Source: Mactra quadrangularis (taxonomy: Eukaryota > Mollusca > Bivalvia > Venerida > Mactridae). From it: DNA of 64,000 nucleotides. The notes beneath the pieces were generated by a model. It made no database searches and was not told the DNA's origin. It saw nothing but the letters and a program-made list of their open reading frames with translations. The position numbers were made by a program, and so were the translations under genes. Where the stretch lies: the NCBI GenBank assembly GCA_025267735.1, contig CM046307.1, forward strand, positions 35,083,231 to 35,147,230, in the 5' to 3' direction. This document shows, in pieces, positions 43,601-53,894 of this stretch (positions are counted from its first letter, which is position 1; every line of letters starts with the position of its first letter).

Positions 43601-44633
43601 AAATGGGCTAAATATTGTTAAAATTCAAGTAGATTAATGACTAAAGATTTTTAGGAAACTGTGCTGACAGGTTAATATCAGCTACTACTTCTTAAGTACT
43701 ACTTCAACTGACTTCCATGAATACAGCTTTTTTTGTTTGGTGTCTAAAAAGGTCTTTATATGGAAGTATTGAAAAAAATGTGACATACAAATAATTCACA
43801 TAGATGTAAGACATATGTCAAAGATCCAATCCTTTATTTTTCCAATATGAAGGTAATGTTTAACAGTCCCAAAAATGAAAAGCAGAAGTAACATACCATT
43901 ATTTTGAGAAAAAAATTGTTGATTTTATGTGTATGTTTAAAACACAAAATTCAATATATTCATTTGAACAATCAGTTACCTCCCTTTTAAGCAATTTCCT
44001 GTACGGCTAGCTCTGTTCTTTTTCCGTTACGTAGGGCACTTCCCGCAAGGCTATTGCTAGCTAGCGCTTTTTGAAAGCGATTTTTTGTAGCATAGGAGAT
44101 CTACAGAACGGTTTGCTTCAAGCTAGCCAATCCAAGATGGCAACTTTCTCAATCAAAAAGTTTAGAATTGTAATAAATCAAAATATTCAAATCAATTATC
44201 ACCATGTTTATTTTATTTAACCCCGTTGGCGAAATTTATGCTTAGAATAAAATAGATATCAGTATTCTTGAAAAAGAAACACATTCTCACAGGGGGCAGC
44301 CATTTTGAAAAAGGCAGAAGTGTTTTGAATGATACGGCTAGCAAGAAAAAAAAACTTGCTATGTATTGCTAGCTAGCAATTCAATTTGCTCGATTGTAGC
44401 AGACCATTCTGGAGGAAATCGCTAGGTAGCGATACAAAGTGGAACGTGCCCATAGTAATACTGGTGAGTATAACAATTTTAGTATCCTAGAAGACTGAAA
44501 TGTGCATTTTTTTCTTTCAGAATCTGCGATGGAAAGGGATAACTTCATGTCACCAGAGGAAGCCAAAGATTTTGGATTAATAGATCATGTGTTAGAGAAA
44601 CCACCTGTTCTAGAGAACTCTTCTAATAATTAA
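34867..44633 (+). CDS. CLPP: Mitochondrial ATP-dependent protease proteolytic subunit ClpP (5 exons)
   Basis: Join 34867-35031, 36798-36894, 40597-40784, 42994-43099, 44521-44633; all GT-AG and phase-consistent, 222 residues to TAA. ClpP forms the double heptameric serine-protease chamber that degrades proteins unfolded by ClpX in the mitochondrial matrix. The sequence [20 protein letters not shown] matches the mature N terminus of human CLPP. Counting from the first visible codon, the triad is Ser118 (GQAASMGS), His143 (RIMVHQ) and Asp192 (ERDNFMS). The 25- and 49-residue spacings match E. coli. Translation could start at Met3 (34873), giving a short Cys/Arg/Lys-rich presequence, or in an unseen upstream exon, because a strong acceptor (TTTTTTCTTGCAG) precedes this exon. 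The long C-terminal tail of human CLPP is absent. After the catalytic His, the usual HQP is HQV. Introns hold a LINE relic, tandem-core elements and MITEs. Confidence 0.95.
35176..36600 (-). pseudogene. Degraded non-LTR retrotransposon in ClpP intron 1
   Basis: Minus-strand pieces in shifting frames run in reverse transcriptase order: [14 protein letters not shown] fingers with [30 protein letters not shown], motif [12 protein letters not shown], then [19 protein letters not shown], motif C region [18 protein letters not shown], and a thumb/C-terminal piece [18 protein letters not shown]. The active-site pair normally (Y/F)ADD reads AED. Frameshifts separate the parts and no endonuclease is present. 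Clade not determined. Confidence 0.85.
36798..36894 (+). CDS. CLPP: ClpP exon 2
   Basis: Acceptor TCTGTTTTCAG, donor GTTTGT. Encodes [20 protein letters not shown] and MYINSP, the first core strands. It ends in phase 1 within the conserved SPGG. Confidence 0.95.
36951..38275 (+). mobile_element. Tandem-core (pearl-type) element 4
   Basis: It starts TTTTTAGCTCGACTTTTTA and ends AAAAGTCGAGC, TGTCCTTGGGC and TGCTCTTGTT. The core is six or more diverged repeats of about 150 bases with AAGTTTGTATACTTATT, ACTATGAAGGGACGTAACTG and TTGCCCTTTTATACTT words. It is the same family as 10761-14208 in the opposite orientation. A retroelement 3-prime end with a TTA tract interrupts it at 37540-37662. Confidence 0.75.
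37540..37662 (+). mobile_element. Retroelement 3-prime end with (TTA)n tail
   Basis: GGCCCACATGGAAGATTGGA through CAGCCTGTTTAAATAAAGTC is followed by a TTA trinucleotide run of about 55 bases. This is the typical form of a CR1-like or SINE 3-prime end. It is embedded in the tandem core. Confidence 0.6.
38309..39247 (+). mobile_element. Tandem-core element 5 (AGCTCACCTG type)
   Basis: It starts TTTTTAGCTCACCTGAGGG and ends CAGGTGAGCGATATAGGGCC, then ATCTTGGCCCTCTTGTTT. Subterminal inverted pair AGCTCACCTG/CAGGTGAGC; 3-prime hairpin GGGCCATCTTGGCCC. The core is about 5.5 copies of a 143-154 base unit, marked by GTGTATG..ATAGAGGCTGT at 38401, 38545, 38699, 38842, 38991 and 39134. It begins 33 bases after element 4 ends. 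Confidence 0.8.
39838..40275 (+). mobile_element. Interspersed repeat R400, copy 1
   Basis: About 430 bases sharing long blocks with 63086-63495 in the same orientation: AGGTCACGTTCAGGTGAC-like, CTCATCATAATATTCATGAC, GCATTGATTGGTCGACA and CTCTACAGGATCTCTG. The ends TTCTGATCTCAGACAATCT and AGATTGGATCTCAGAAA are roughly inverted, suggesting a MITE. It lies in ClpP intron 2. 39248-39837 is featureless. Confidence 0.75.
40331..40515 (+). mobile_element. tRNA-headed SINE family B, copy 1
   Basis: AGAGCAGTGATCATGTGGTT (A-box region) and AGGTCCTGGGTTTGAGTCC (B-box) are followed by ACTAGGGACTCTGCT and CTTCCTGAGCAAGAAATT. The same order, inverted, occurs at 47281-47435. It ends 80 bases before ClpP exon 3. 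Confidence 0.7.
40597..40784 (+). CDS. CLPP: ClpP exon 3, catalytic Ser and His
   Basis: Acceptor GATATGTTACAG, donor GTAAAT. Contains [29 protein letters not shown] with the nucleophilic serine, and [10 protein letters not shown] with the catalytic histidine. It then ends VLGSAQ. Confidence 0.97.
40908..41050 (-). mobile_element. tRNA-like SINE fragment
   Basis: On the minus strand TGGCCGAGCAATCACGATGT (A-box-like) is followed by GTTGATTTGAATCCCATTT (B-box-like). A body segment with CTTGAGCAAGACTTCATTC comes next. It lies in ClpP intron 3. Confidence 0.5.
41051..44033. other. ClpP introns 3 and 4, no further elements recognised
   Basis: Apart from exon 4, these 3 kb hold AT-rich sequence with no gene or transposon end that I recognise. 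Around 41890-41950 there is an ATATCTATAT-rich patch. Confidence 0.4.
42994..43099 (+). CDS. CLPP: ClpP exon 4
   Basis: Acceptor TGTACACAG, donor GTATGT. Encodes [20 protein letters not shown] and [14 protein letters not shown], the handle helix that locks the two heptameric rings. Confidence 0.96.
44034..44450. mobile_element. MITE with GGGCAC ends, GCTAGCTAGC-rich
   Basis: The left end GGGCACTTCCCGC and the inverted right end GGGCACGTTCCAC enclose subterminal GCTAGCTAGCGC / GCGATTTCC...CTACCTAGCGAT words. Short self-complementary TAGCTAGC blocks occur near both ends. It sits 70 bases upstream of ClpP exon 5. Confidence 0.6.
44521..44633 (+). CDS. CLPP: ClpP exon 5, catalytic Asp and stop
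   Basis: Acceptor TTTTTTCTTTCAG. Encodes [20 protein letters not shown] with the catalytic aspartate, then a short tail ending SSNN and TAA at 44631. Confidence 0.96.
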
Positions 44634-45599
44634 CATTTCTTTTCAAGTTATTATCTTGTTTTATTTATCATGCATGTCAATTTAATACAAATTTTATGAA
44701 GTACATTCCCAAATGTTTTTTTGTTTTTGTCAATATCTTTTAAAGTATGTGCTGCTTTTTTTGCCACAGTTATATTATTTTTGGATACCAACTTCAATGA
44801 CTTTTCCACAATAGATGTAAGCTGAATCTTAAAATATGTGTTTTACCTTCTGCATAAACTTTTTAACACATTGCTGACTATCATGAAACACAAAATTAAT
44901 CGTTTTGTTCCCTGTGCACACAATTTTCATTTCATTTTCGTTAGTACCGCAATGCAAACCCCAAAAACTTGAATTTCTACTGAATATGTCATACCATAGC
45001 TAGTGGAAATTGACATAATTGCCAGTCATACTGAATTAGGTTATTTCAATGAGTACTGTATCTCTGTTCTTCATCTAATTACTGAGTTCATACCACAGGG
45101 AATTGTCAAGTTATCTCCCTTTGATTTTTCAAACATACCTTTTATATACTTATATACTTGTACAATGGGGTACAACTGCATTTACTTGACCACTTCATCT
45201 AGATTTATTATTTTGTGACTCACAAAAAATACTGATACCCTGGTGGCACTTTAACGGCGCGATTAAATTGATTAAACATAACTATTCGAGCTATGAATAT
45301 TAAATGTTTCATAGCGCAGACCATAAATACGATTAAATTATCAAAAACCGCACAAAAATCTCAACTCCAACAAGTTTCATTTGACATTATAAAGTGAAGA
45401 CAAACACAATTAACAATTTTATGACAACTTCATATTTAACATGTATGATGCATCGTTCATTTTGTTAAAATCTAGTGCACATGCAACACATGTAATTAAT
45501 TGAGGTTAAATCACATTACTTGAAATCTAAGTTGTAATTCCCCATTACTGACACATCCAAATTAGTGTTATCGAAAGTAAAAATGGTTAGAATTAATCA
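44634..45599. other. ClpP 3-prime flank
   Basis: Probably the ClpP 3-prime UTR followed by AT-rich intergenic DNA. No clear AATAAA could be tied to the transcript. The 71-codon frame at 45003-45218 has no recognisable domain. Confidence 0.35.
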
Positions 45600-46035
45600 A
45601 GAAACTCAAAGTCATGCAATTAGTTTGCTGCAAGGAGGACTGAGTTGTCTCCCATTTCATTCCATGTTAATTTCATGTGTTGAAAACCAAGGTGGCAACG
45701 TCATCTTTCAACATAATAATGCAACTCCTCACTGAGCAAGACTGACAGCACAGTTTCTGCAGAACAACTATAAATGTAATGCAATGGCCTGCTTATATAC
45801 AGACCTATCACAAATGGAACACATTTGGGACGTTTTAGATAGATGTATACTATACAACGATGTCCACAGTCACCACAGAATGTCTAACAGCTAGATGAGG
45901 TGTTGATTGAGGAATGACACAACATTCCACAGAATGATTTTCAGTGTTACATCTGTTCTATGTACCATCCTTGTAATGCAGTTATCAACACCAATGGTGG
46001 ACATATCATATATTGATGGCACTGTCTGATTTTTC
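45600..46035 (+). pseudogene. Tc1-like transposase C-terminal relic
   Basis: In broken frames the segment reads GGNVIFQHNNATPH (with the catalytic-region context), ARLTAQFLQNN, MEHIWDVLDR, and near 45985 a GGHI-like end. These match the DDE C-terminal half of Tc1 transposases. There are several stops and frameshifts, and the N-terminal half is absent. Inverted repeats were not located. Confidence 0.75.
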
Positions 46036-47280
46036 CACTTGATAGAAGTGAATTTGTCTTACTGACTAATTCCAAGTATGACATATGGAATTATTTAAGT
46101 AAATTCATTGGTATTTATTATGGCTGTTGCATTACATGGCTTGCCTTTTAATAACTTAGTATTTTCAGTGTTGCATTGAAAGATTGGGTTAGTATACTAC
46201 TATGTTTAACTGCTCTTCAACTGAGCTGACTGCAAAGATGGCAGTGTAAAGTTTTGAAAATTTCATAGCTGATGACTACTGACAAAAATCTACAGCTTCC
46301 ATACCAATCTCAGCAATCTGACACTTAAACTAATGTGAATTGCTACAAGTTAGCTCAACCTAAAAGATCATAACTTCGACATTTTTATGTATTTAGCTCA
46401 CACTTAAGTTACAATTCCAGAAAGTTTGAATCATATTTTTTTACACTTAGAAAAGTTTGACGCCATCTTCACAAATCTGGTGGCAATTACTAACTTTGCA
46501 TAATTGTATACACCACAGCCTAAAGTTTAAGCATATTGTACCTCGCGTGATCTGTTCACTTTATAGTCTTATGTGATGTCGCCGGGTGACAATCTGTAAT
46601 GTCACCCTCTGGACATCACCTATCGGTTCGCTTGAAATCCCCCTATCGGCATGCTTAAAATGATGGGAGACTACTGCGTTGGAGTTTGCTAATACCCGGA
46701 CCCCAGTTTCTAGCCATTCAATTTGAGTGACCTCCCTTGTGCAGATGCTTGCTTTTATGAAACAACAAACTTAACTCTGTAAAATGTCTTTAAAATCAGA
46801 AGCAAATAAAACAAATAAAATCAAGCGGTTTGTGCCTATTGAATTGCTAACAATATCTGAATTATGTTGTTCAGTATAATAAAAAAATATCACATCCTAC
46901 AGAGGGCATAAACATGACGCTAAAGCCTCGGTTGACATTACTCGTCTTGGATGAACATTCTGTTCTATCACCCTATGTAGGATGTCTTTTATAAGGTCTA
47001 TTAGCTATTACCTTGACATCATTAGGAAATAGTTTGCCATGAATATTTCACCAAGGACTAACAAATGTTATTGTAAGAGAGCTCACTAAGTTTTGTATCA
47101 ATTTAATGCTTGTTGGCATATTTTCTACTGGTTAGATAAATTTATGTTTCATAGAAGTTGATTTTTCTCCATGTACTGACTTCAAGAACAGCAGAATGAT
47201 GAAAAATCTAGTTCTTCAAGTGTGGTTTAAGTCTGCTTCCATATACACATTGAGTCAATTTTACAATTTTGTATGATAAC
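46036..47280. other. Intergenic sequence with two hairpins
   Basis: A compound hairpin lies at 46573-46619 (GTGATGTC..GGGTGAC / GTCACCC..GACATCAC). A second inverted pair CATCCTACA.AGGG lies at 46888-46983. Nothing else is recognisable between the ClpP and TGIF genes here. Confidence 0.5.
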
Positions 47281-47435
47281 TCCTGGTCATTGAAATCGCC
47301 ATCAGGCAGGTAATTTCTCACAGTACCAATTTCTTGCTCAAGTTAATCAAGTGAATTAGCAGTGCCCCTAGTGTGGTTCAAACCCAGGACTTCTTGATTC
47401 TCAAGTGCATGTTCTACCACTGATTCACTGCTCCT
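47281..47435 (-). mobile_element. tRNA-headed SINE family B, copy 2
   Basis: On the minus strand it reads GGAGCAGTGAATCAGTGGTA, then AAGTCCTGGGTTTGAACCAC (B-box), then TGAGCAAGAAATTGGTACTG. This is the same order as the copy at 40331-40515. Confidence 0.7.
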
Positions 47436-48050
47436 AGTATTAGCAGCATAAACACCAAGGCTACTGAAAGTGCAATTGGCAGTTCTTACTGGAAAATAAA
47501 TGGAGTGATTCAGCAGTGAACACTGACTTTCGGAATGAACTACCGGTAGGTCAGAGCCTCACTCTACTATAATATATAAACTATAATATATAAAACAGAC
47601 CAACAACAGAGTAAAAGACATACGTTTTATTCAGCGTCAAGTGATTATTTTGACTCAAAATTTTAATACTAACAAAAATCTAGTACAGTAACAATAGTAA
47701 AATATGTACAAAGGAAAAATAGTAAAACATCAAAATATTTTTTTGCATCATGATCTATAAGGCACATTTTTACATATTAAAATACCTTGGGTGTTAATTG
47801 ACATGTTTCTTACATTGTTTAGCATCTTGGTATAAAAAAGATTGATTATGCAGTATGAATAAATACAAGATTCTTAAAAAAACATATCTACAACATAAGA
47901 GAATTGAACATACAAATTATGATACAATGTTTAACTAAAAATTAGTAGGCTAAAGAGATTTTCTCAAGTTTTTATTGTTCAAAATCAAAAATAAAGCACA
48001 CCAGCCCGTGTTCAGTAACTACTGTTAGCTAACGTTATGGGTTACGAAAG

Positions 48051-48160
48051 AACTCAACCTGAAGACAATTCAACCCGTGCAATACTCAACTCAAAGTTGG
48101 GACAACTCAATCTGTTAGGAGATTGAGTTGTCTATGGGTTGAGTTGTTCCGACACTTCCG
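48051..48160. repeat. CAACTCAA-rich foldback
   Basis: A perfect hairpin GACAACTCAATCT / AGATTGAGTTGTC with a six-base loop. It is embedded in further ACTCAACC / GGGTTGAGTTG words that also pair. Probably a small MITE; exact ends not fixed. Confidence 0.6.
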
Positions 48161-48284
48161 TTACAGAACGTTCAAGGTAACTAAACATGCTACAGTACTT
48201 GGATTATAATTAAATTATTTATATGGTGTCTAAGTGCAGAATACACAACTTGTACTCTAATTGTCATTAAAAAAAATTTGAACA

Positions 48285-48420
48285 AAAATTATTATTATTA
48301 TCATTATTATTATTATATACCGCATTTGTATAGCGCTCTTTTCATATTGAATATATGTTCAAAAGCGCTTCACAATCATATGCATAATTAGGAAAAACGA
48401 GCTAAAATGAAAACGAAAAT
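48285..48420. repeat. TTA tract with GCGCTTTT-type retroelement end
   Basis: An ATT/TTA microsatellite is followed by TATACCGCATTTGTATAGCG and AAAAGCGCTTCACAATCAT. This association is common at 3-prime ends of retroelements in marine invertebrates. Confidence 0.5.
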
Positions 48421-48935
48421 GATTAAGATATAAAAAAATTCCTATTAACAGAAGGGGAGAAGTTTCTTTATCTGATGAGTTGTTACTAAATGAAGCCACT
48501 GTCACTAAGCTATTTTTAGCTTAGTCACAAAAGATCAAATGAAAAGAAGTGCAACAGATTTTATTCAGAATAGAAGTGATGTTTAAGCCAATAAATTTGA
48601 GTTCCTTAAATGAAATATGACTTAAAAATTTAGAAATGCCAAGTTCTTGAAAATGATGACATTCAAGTATCTAGCCTTTAGTGTGGGTTAATCACATATA
48701 GGGTCCTACAATTTAAATATCTGGCGAAATCTTAAAATTGTTTTCTTGTCTGCTCTGGCTGACTGGTAAAAGTTACTTGTCCATATGAACATTATCGAAT
48801 AAAATAATAAAAAAATCCATGTGTCTGTACTTGCCTTGAGACAACACAGATGATCGATTTTTGCAGCCCTGTTGAAGGTCTCTAGTCAATGCTAGACAAA
48901 ATCTTTTTTAGTTCTGGTAATTTAATGTTATTACA

Positions 48936-49105
48936 GTGGAACCTGTGCTAACAACCACCTGATCAGAGCGACCACCTGCCAAAAACCACTTTTAATACCC
49001 CCCTATAGAATTTTCTCTCAAATGACACTGAGCATAGCGACCAACTGTTTACAACCACCAACAATTTTGGTCCTGTCAAAAGTAAGTAACCTGACTGCAG
49101 CTACC
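48936..49105. mobile_element. CAGTGGAACCTGT-ended element fragment
   Basis: It starts ACAGTGGAACCTGTGCTAAC and continues with repeats of CAACCACC and GCGACCA. The terminus CAGTGGAACCTG is shared with the palindromic element at 50594-50695. The right end was not found. Confidence 0.55.
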
Positions 49106-49445
49106 ACGCAAATTTGAAAATTTAATAAATTTCAGCTAGAATCTGTTTGATTGACCATTGATTTACAACAACTTGGTTGTTGCAGTTGCCAATTGTTTGT
49201 ATTATCTCAAACCCATTTTTGATTCATCAGTCGTAAAAATATCAATAGTACAACAAAAAGGGTCATTAACGAAAATGATACTTTGCCATATCCTATTACA
49301 ATTTGACAGCTTTATAGGCTTCTTAATTATCGCACAAAACAAAACTTACATGCATGTGCTTTTCATTGTTTACCAAGTTAAAACAATAAAATGAGCTTAT
49401 TGAAGTACTAATAGTACTAATGTAAATTTAAAAATGTTTTGTATG

Positions 49446-49706
49446 TTTGGTTTAAGGCAACACATTGTATAGGTCATATAACAGTGGTCAGTCAACCTAC
49501 TAACTCCTCCTGGAAAAGCTAAATCCAGACCAACTACAAAGCACATACTTTCGTCAATGACTGACAACTGCCCAACAAAATTAAAAATCATTGGTAGGAG
49601 GGAGAAAAAATTTCATGACCAAGCTCCACTAAAGTATGCCCTGAAAGAATGGGAATCAAACCCTCGATCAGAAGTCTTACGTGCTACCAACTGAGCTAGC
49701 CGAGCA
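49446..49706 (-). mobile_element. tRNA-derived SINE with good Pol III boxes
   Basis: On the minus strand the head GCTCGGCTAGCTCAGTTGGTA has a near-perfect A-box and GAGGGTTTGATTCCC a good B-box. A body shared with 11055-11265 follows, ending CCTTAAACCAAACATAC. Confidence 0.85.
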
Positions 49707-50205
49707 GCTTTTTTGATTTGCAGTTAAACTTGACACATAATGTCTCATCCAGTTACGTCGGCATGTCTTTTGAATTTTAAATCAAGATTCTTTAATCTTA
49801 CACCGACAATGTCGCTTTTTATTAATAATATCGATTAAAGCTTTGTGTTACTTTAGATCGGTAATGTCAGTTAGGCCATTGAAGACGGTTGCTTTAAGTT
49901 TAAGATGTTACAGACATTGCAGTAATAATATCAAGGTAGACTGCATTTTTAAAGACTTGACATGAATTTAGTCGCCAAGTACAATAATCGTACCGTATTC
50001 CATCCAATTTTTTTTTATATTTACCCTTTTAAACGCTCTTTTTAGATTTTTATACTCTTTAAAATAACCCCTTTTATAAAATGTATCGTCTCCTTGGACA
50101 TTTTAAATGGAATACGACCACTCATTATCAAACTAGTAGAAAAATGATCATCTGATTTATTCACAATGAGTGACCACTCATGATTCAGCTTGTAGAAAAC
50201 TAATC

Positions 50206-50478
50206 ATTATGAAACAAGTAAATCTGTGAGCTAATGCTCACTAGTGATACCCCCGCAAAAATCTAAAAATATGCGACAAACAGGAAGTAGATGAGCAAGG
50301 AGCATGAAATCGCTTTACACCACATGGGACTATGGGATGAAGCAATATGCAAAGTATTAGGCTGCTGCATGTTATAGTTGCTGAGAAAACTGCGACGGAA
50401 ATTTTGTAACAGATGGACGGACGGACAAGGGTAAAACAGTATACCCCCCTCTTCTTCGAAGCGGGGGTATAATTATTC
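50206..50478. mobile_element. GATACCCCCGC/GCGGGGGTATAAT element
   Basis: Terminal GTGATACCCCCGC pairs with GCGGGGGTATAATTATT. A second hairpin TACCCCCCTCTTCTTCGAAG/CGGGGGTA sits just inside the right end. ACAGATGGACGGACGGACAAG is internal. Probably the same kind as the piece at 14209-14395. Confidence 0.6.
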
Positions 50479-50593
50479 ATATAAACATTCTATAAAAGTA
50501 TATACTACACTTAAGTTATTTCAGTATCATAACAAGTCATTTTTCCAATGAGGATCACTGGCAAAGCATTTATCAACTGATATATATATATGT

Positions 50594-50695
50594 TCAGATA
50601 TAGAACCTGAGAACAAAGACCACCTGTCTACAAAGACCACTTTTGCCAAATTTGGTCTTTCTGCAGAGTGGTCTTTGTAGACAGGTTCCACTGTA
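50594..50695. mobile_element. Palindromic MITE, GGAACCTGTCTACAAAGACCAC
   Basis: The two halves GAACCTGAGAACAAAGACCAC and its inverted partner GGAACCTGTCTACAAAGACC face each other over about 100 bases. The outer CAGTGGAACCTG end is typical of TA-inserting MITEs. Confidence 0.75.
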
Positions 50696-52086
50696 TTCAA
50701 TAATGACAGTACCTTCAATCTGCTACATTTAACAGTAAAAAAATAAATCATAGCTATTCTTTTTCAATCATGACACATTACCAAATGAAGCACAAAAATA
50801 TCCCAAACCACATAAACTTAACTTTAGAACTTTTTTAATAAATGAAATAACATGACTTTAAACACTTACAATGAAAACCCCAATGTCTTGCATTCATATA
50901 AACAGGAAGTAGTTAAAAACTTAACTTTTATTATCCTTACTCAATACCTTTAACCTTTCATGTGTATACATAGTATGCATATTTAAATAAACAAATCACA
51001 CAATGAAGTAAAACTTCTGACTGTCTATGTACAGAGAAATATACAGCTAAAAAAACTTAACAGTAATATTTTTCTCCTTGATATATGAGTACTTATAACT
51101 GACAGCACATAGTAGAAATTGAAAGATTCTTGTTTTTGTATTTTAAAGACATAGATGTTATTTATTATCCGAACAAACTAGCTACTGGACACCCTTTAAC
51201 AACTGAAACAAAATAACTTGTTCAATGTACCCAAAACTTGTATTTATTGTTCTAACCATGAGTTACAAATATACTATCTACAAAGTGTAGAAACATAGTT
51301 TTGAACATACAGGTAAAAGCTTTAACTTAGAAATCCTGATAACATCTTGTAGTACTAAGTGAAGCAAGGTACATTATGAATTAATACAAAATACATGAAT
51401 TAGCTGCTCAAGGCTATAGTTAAATTAATCCTCACAAAACAAATCACAAAAAAATCCTATTCAACCAACATGTCAGATAAAGAAACACTTGAGGTATCAA
51501 GACAAAATTAAAGACAAAATTGAAAACTGATTGTAAATCATCACTACATAAATTTATGTCAAATTGGTTTAATATATTCCGATTCATCAAAAATCAATAT
51601 TTCAGTATCATCTTAAGTAGTACAGTATTATATCTCAATTCTTAACATTAACATGTCTTATCAGTAATCGTCATAACAACCTGATAAAACTAATATTTGA
51701 CATACTAAAGTCATAAACATTAAAATATCCATGAGAAATAACATGTGTATAGATAATGATAAGATGCAATGGAAGCCATAAAAATTAGTTATAACATGTA
51801 AGTATGGAAGAATACAATTGATGATCACTGTAACAGAATATACACACTATATAAAAAAAATTGAACACATGTTTACAGCTGTTAACCATCATACTAAAAG
51901 GTGCATCATTAAACAATAACAAGTTAACGACCCACAATATGTGGATATACAAGTTAATTTCGGTACATGTAGAAAAATATACAGTTTTGTGAATGTCCTT
52001 GCACACCATTTATACGAATGAAAATATAAATGAATGAAAATGAGTTTGGAATGAATTCTATAGTTTCCTGAATTGTATAAATTTAT
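50696..52086 (-). other. Probable TGIF 3-prime UTR
   Basis: AT-rich and mostly repeat-free sequence immediately 3-prime of the TGIF stop. AATAAA occurs on the minus strand at about 51248-51243 and again near 47631, but the true end cannot be chosen without transcripts. Confidence 0.35.
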
Positions 52087-52862
52087 TTATGATGAGTTGG
52101 ATTCACTTTCTTTTTGTTTTTCAAGTTCATTCATGGCAACATCCACCAACATAAAGAATGGACGAAATCTATCTTCCATCACAGGCTGCACTATAACATT
52201 AGGTCTGGTAGATGGAGGAGATGGTGGTGGTGTGTTACCATTAGAGCAAACACTTTGTCCATCAGATTGTGATCCACTATCATGATTGTATAACAGCACA
52301 CTATTGTGAGGCAATATCTGTCCATGATGATGGTTAAATCTTACAGTTTGTAAACCATCGCCACTAGCCTCAGAATCACTTGATGATGCTTCATAATCGG
52401 ACATGTAACCATCAATATCTGGTGTTCTATTAGTTTGACCAGACATTTCATTATCATATCTGCCTATTTTATAAGGAATCAAGTTAGGATTTGGTTCTGC
52501 CTGCTTAATCATTCTGGCATCAAAGCGGTCAAGTAATGACTGCTTATGTTTACGTGTTATCATGTATTGTTCAGGATCATGACCATCTTCTTTAATCATT
52601 TCTGGCAAAATACGTCTGCGAGCATTGATAAACCAGTTGCACACCTGCAGGACTGTCAGGTTTGCAGCATTTGACAGGTAAACTTTTTCCTGGTCAGTTG
52701 GGTAAGCATTGTATCTGTGATCATAAAGCCACTGCTTTAAAATTCGTACACTGTCCTTATTAAGATTTCCTCGTCTTCTCTTAGACCCCTGAACTTCAAC
52801 ACTATCACCTGTCTTAGCATCAATTGATTCGTAATTGCTCCATGGACGATCCATCTCACGAG
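52087..52862 (-). CDS. TGIF: TGIF exon 2 with homeodomain
   Basis: Carries 258 of the 263 residues, including the whole TALE homeodomain. The stop is TAA at 52089-52087. Confidence 0.95.
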
Positions 52863-53393
52863 CTGAAATACACAAAATCTATTTTTAGAACTATGTTGCG
52901 CGGGAATCGCCGTCAATTAGACAAAGCATAATGACAACAATAAGTAGGTCAAGTTGTTAGTTTTAAAAATAATAGAACATTAAATCAATAATAACAAAAA
53001 CAAATATAAATCAGTAAATTTTGTCAATGGTGTCCAGATAACGCACCAATATTTCACAACACGCATGACACACTTATTCAACATGGCCGATTTTCATATC
53101 AACAAAGGAACTAAGGTGGTTATGAAAACTGTCAAACTTTCGAATCAAAACGTCAGACAACTATTCAGTGTCTGCAGTATCAAAATATGTCAGCGGTAAG
53201 AAATGACCATTTTTGACAATGACATCTACTTTTGAAGAGCGTAACTTTCACAAACATGCGTTAAACAAGGTCTAAACTTCACACTGTTTTCGTTGTTCCA
53301 ACCACGTGCTCGCGAATAGACTCAACAAGTGTCAATCTTTAAATCAAAATTCCTGAATAAAAAAAGAATTGTCTTACCTCTTTTCGGACGCAT
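52087..53393 (-). CDS. TGIF: TGIF-type TALE homeobox transcription factor (2 exons, complete)
   Basis: Join 53393-53378 and 52862-52087, giving 263 residues. Exon 1 is only 16 bases (MRPKR plus one base) with donor GTAAGAC; exon 2 follows acceptor TGTATTTCAG. TGIF proteins are nuclear repressors that bind TGTCA sites and restrain TGF-beta/Smad and retinoid signalling. Residues 33-95 are a homeodomain with the three-residue loop extension (HRYNAYP at 54-60) and recognition helix [32 protein letters not shown] is close to vertebrate TGIF1/2. A C-terminal hydrophobic segment [14 protein letters not shown] resembles the conserved tail of TGIF1. The middle is acidic and Ser-rich ([14 protein letters not shown]) with a TPPPSPP stretch. 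I see no PLDLS CtBP motif. Subtype 1 versus 2 is not meaningful here, because the vertebrate pair arose by later duplication. Confidence 0.95.
53378..53393 (-). CDS. TGIF: TGIF exon 1 coding part
   Basis: ATG at 53393 encodes MRPKR and the first base of an Ala codon; the donor GTAAGAC follows. The tiny exon is supported by exact phase with exon 2 and by the lack of another in-frame ATG before the MDRPW segment apart from an internal Met9. Confidence 0.85.
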
Positions 53394-53660
53394 TATATCC
53401 TAAGAAATATTTGCACTAAATCGTACACAAAAACTACTAAAATCCCTGATCCTAATTAAAATTATTGAACTTTTTTACTCCTTATCGTTGTGTCGACTTT
53501 ACCATGAGGTCGGCAAACGTTACAGCCTCGTTTGTTTGACAAGCGCGCTATGTCACGTGGTACGTTTAACGACAAACGATTGGTCGATGTTTGACAGTTC
53601 CCGCTACGTTAGGGTTCATCGAAGGTCAGTGTAGTTTCGCTCCAACTGTCAGAAGAAAGC
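53394..53660 (-). promoter_or_regulatory. TGIF 5-prime region with E-box
   Basis: The 200 bases upstream of the TGIF ATG are relatively CG-rich (GCGCGC, CACGTGG, TAACGACA) compared with the AT-rich surroundings, as expected for a promoter. A CACGTG E-box lies at 53554-53559. The transcription start is not identifiable by eye. Confidence 0.4.
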
Positions 53661-53894
53661 GTCAGTTTTATCACTAGACAATGCCAATTACTCGCCTCTT
53701 AAATAATTAATCTATGAAAGGATATCATTTTTTGCTGCAATAAGGAAAAAATTATCGACTTCGATAAGATTTACTGTAAAGAACTAAGAATTAACTTCAC
53801 AGATCCTCTAACGGCGAGATATCTATATTTAGATTCAGATAAACAAACATAAAATGTACAGGTCGTATTCTAGGTCATGCGTGATTTTGTACTT

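Noticed and set aside
49640..49706. Functional tRNA gene on the minus strand
   Set aside because: The A- and B-boxes are good but the acceptor stem is not closed and a SINE body follows.
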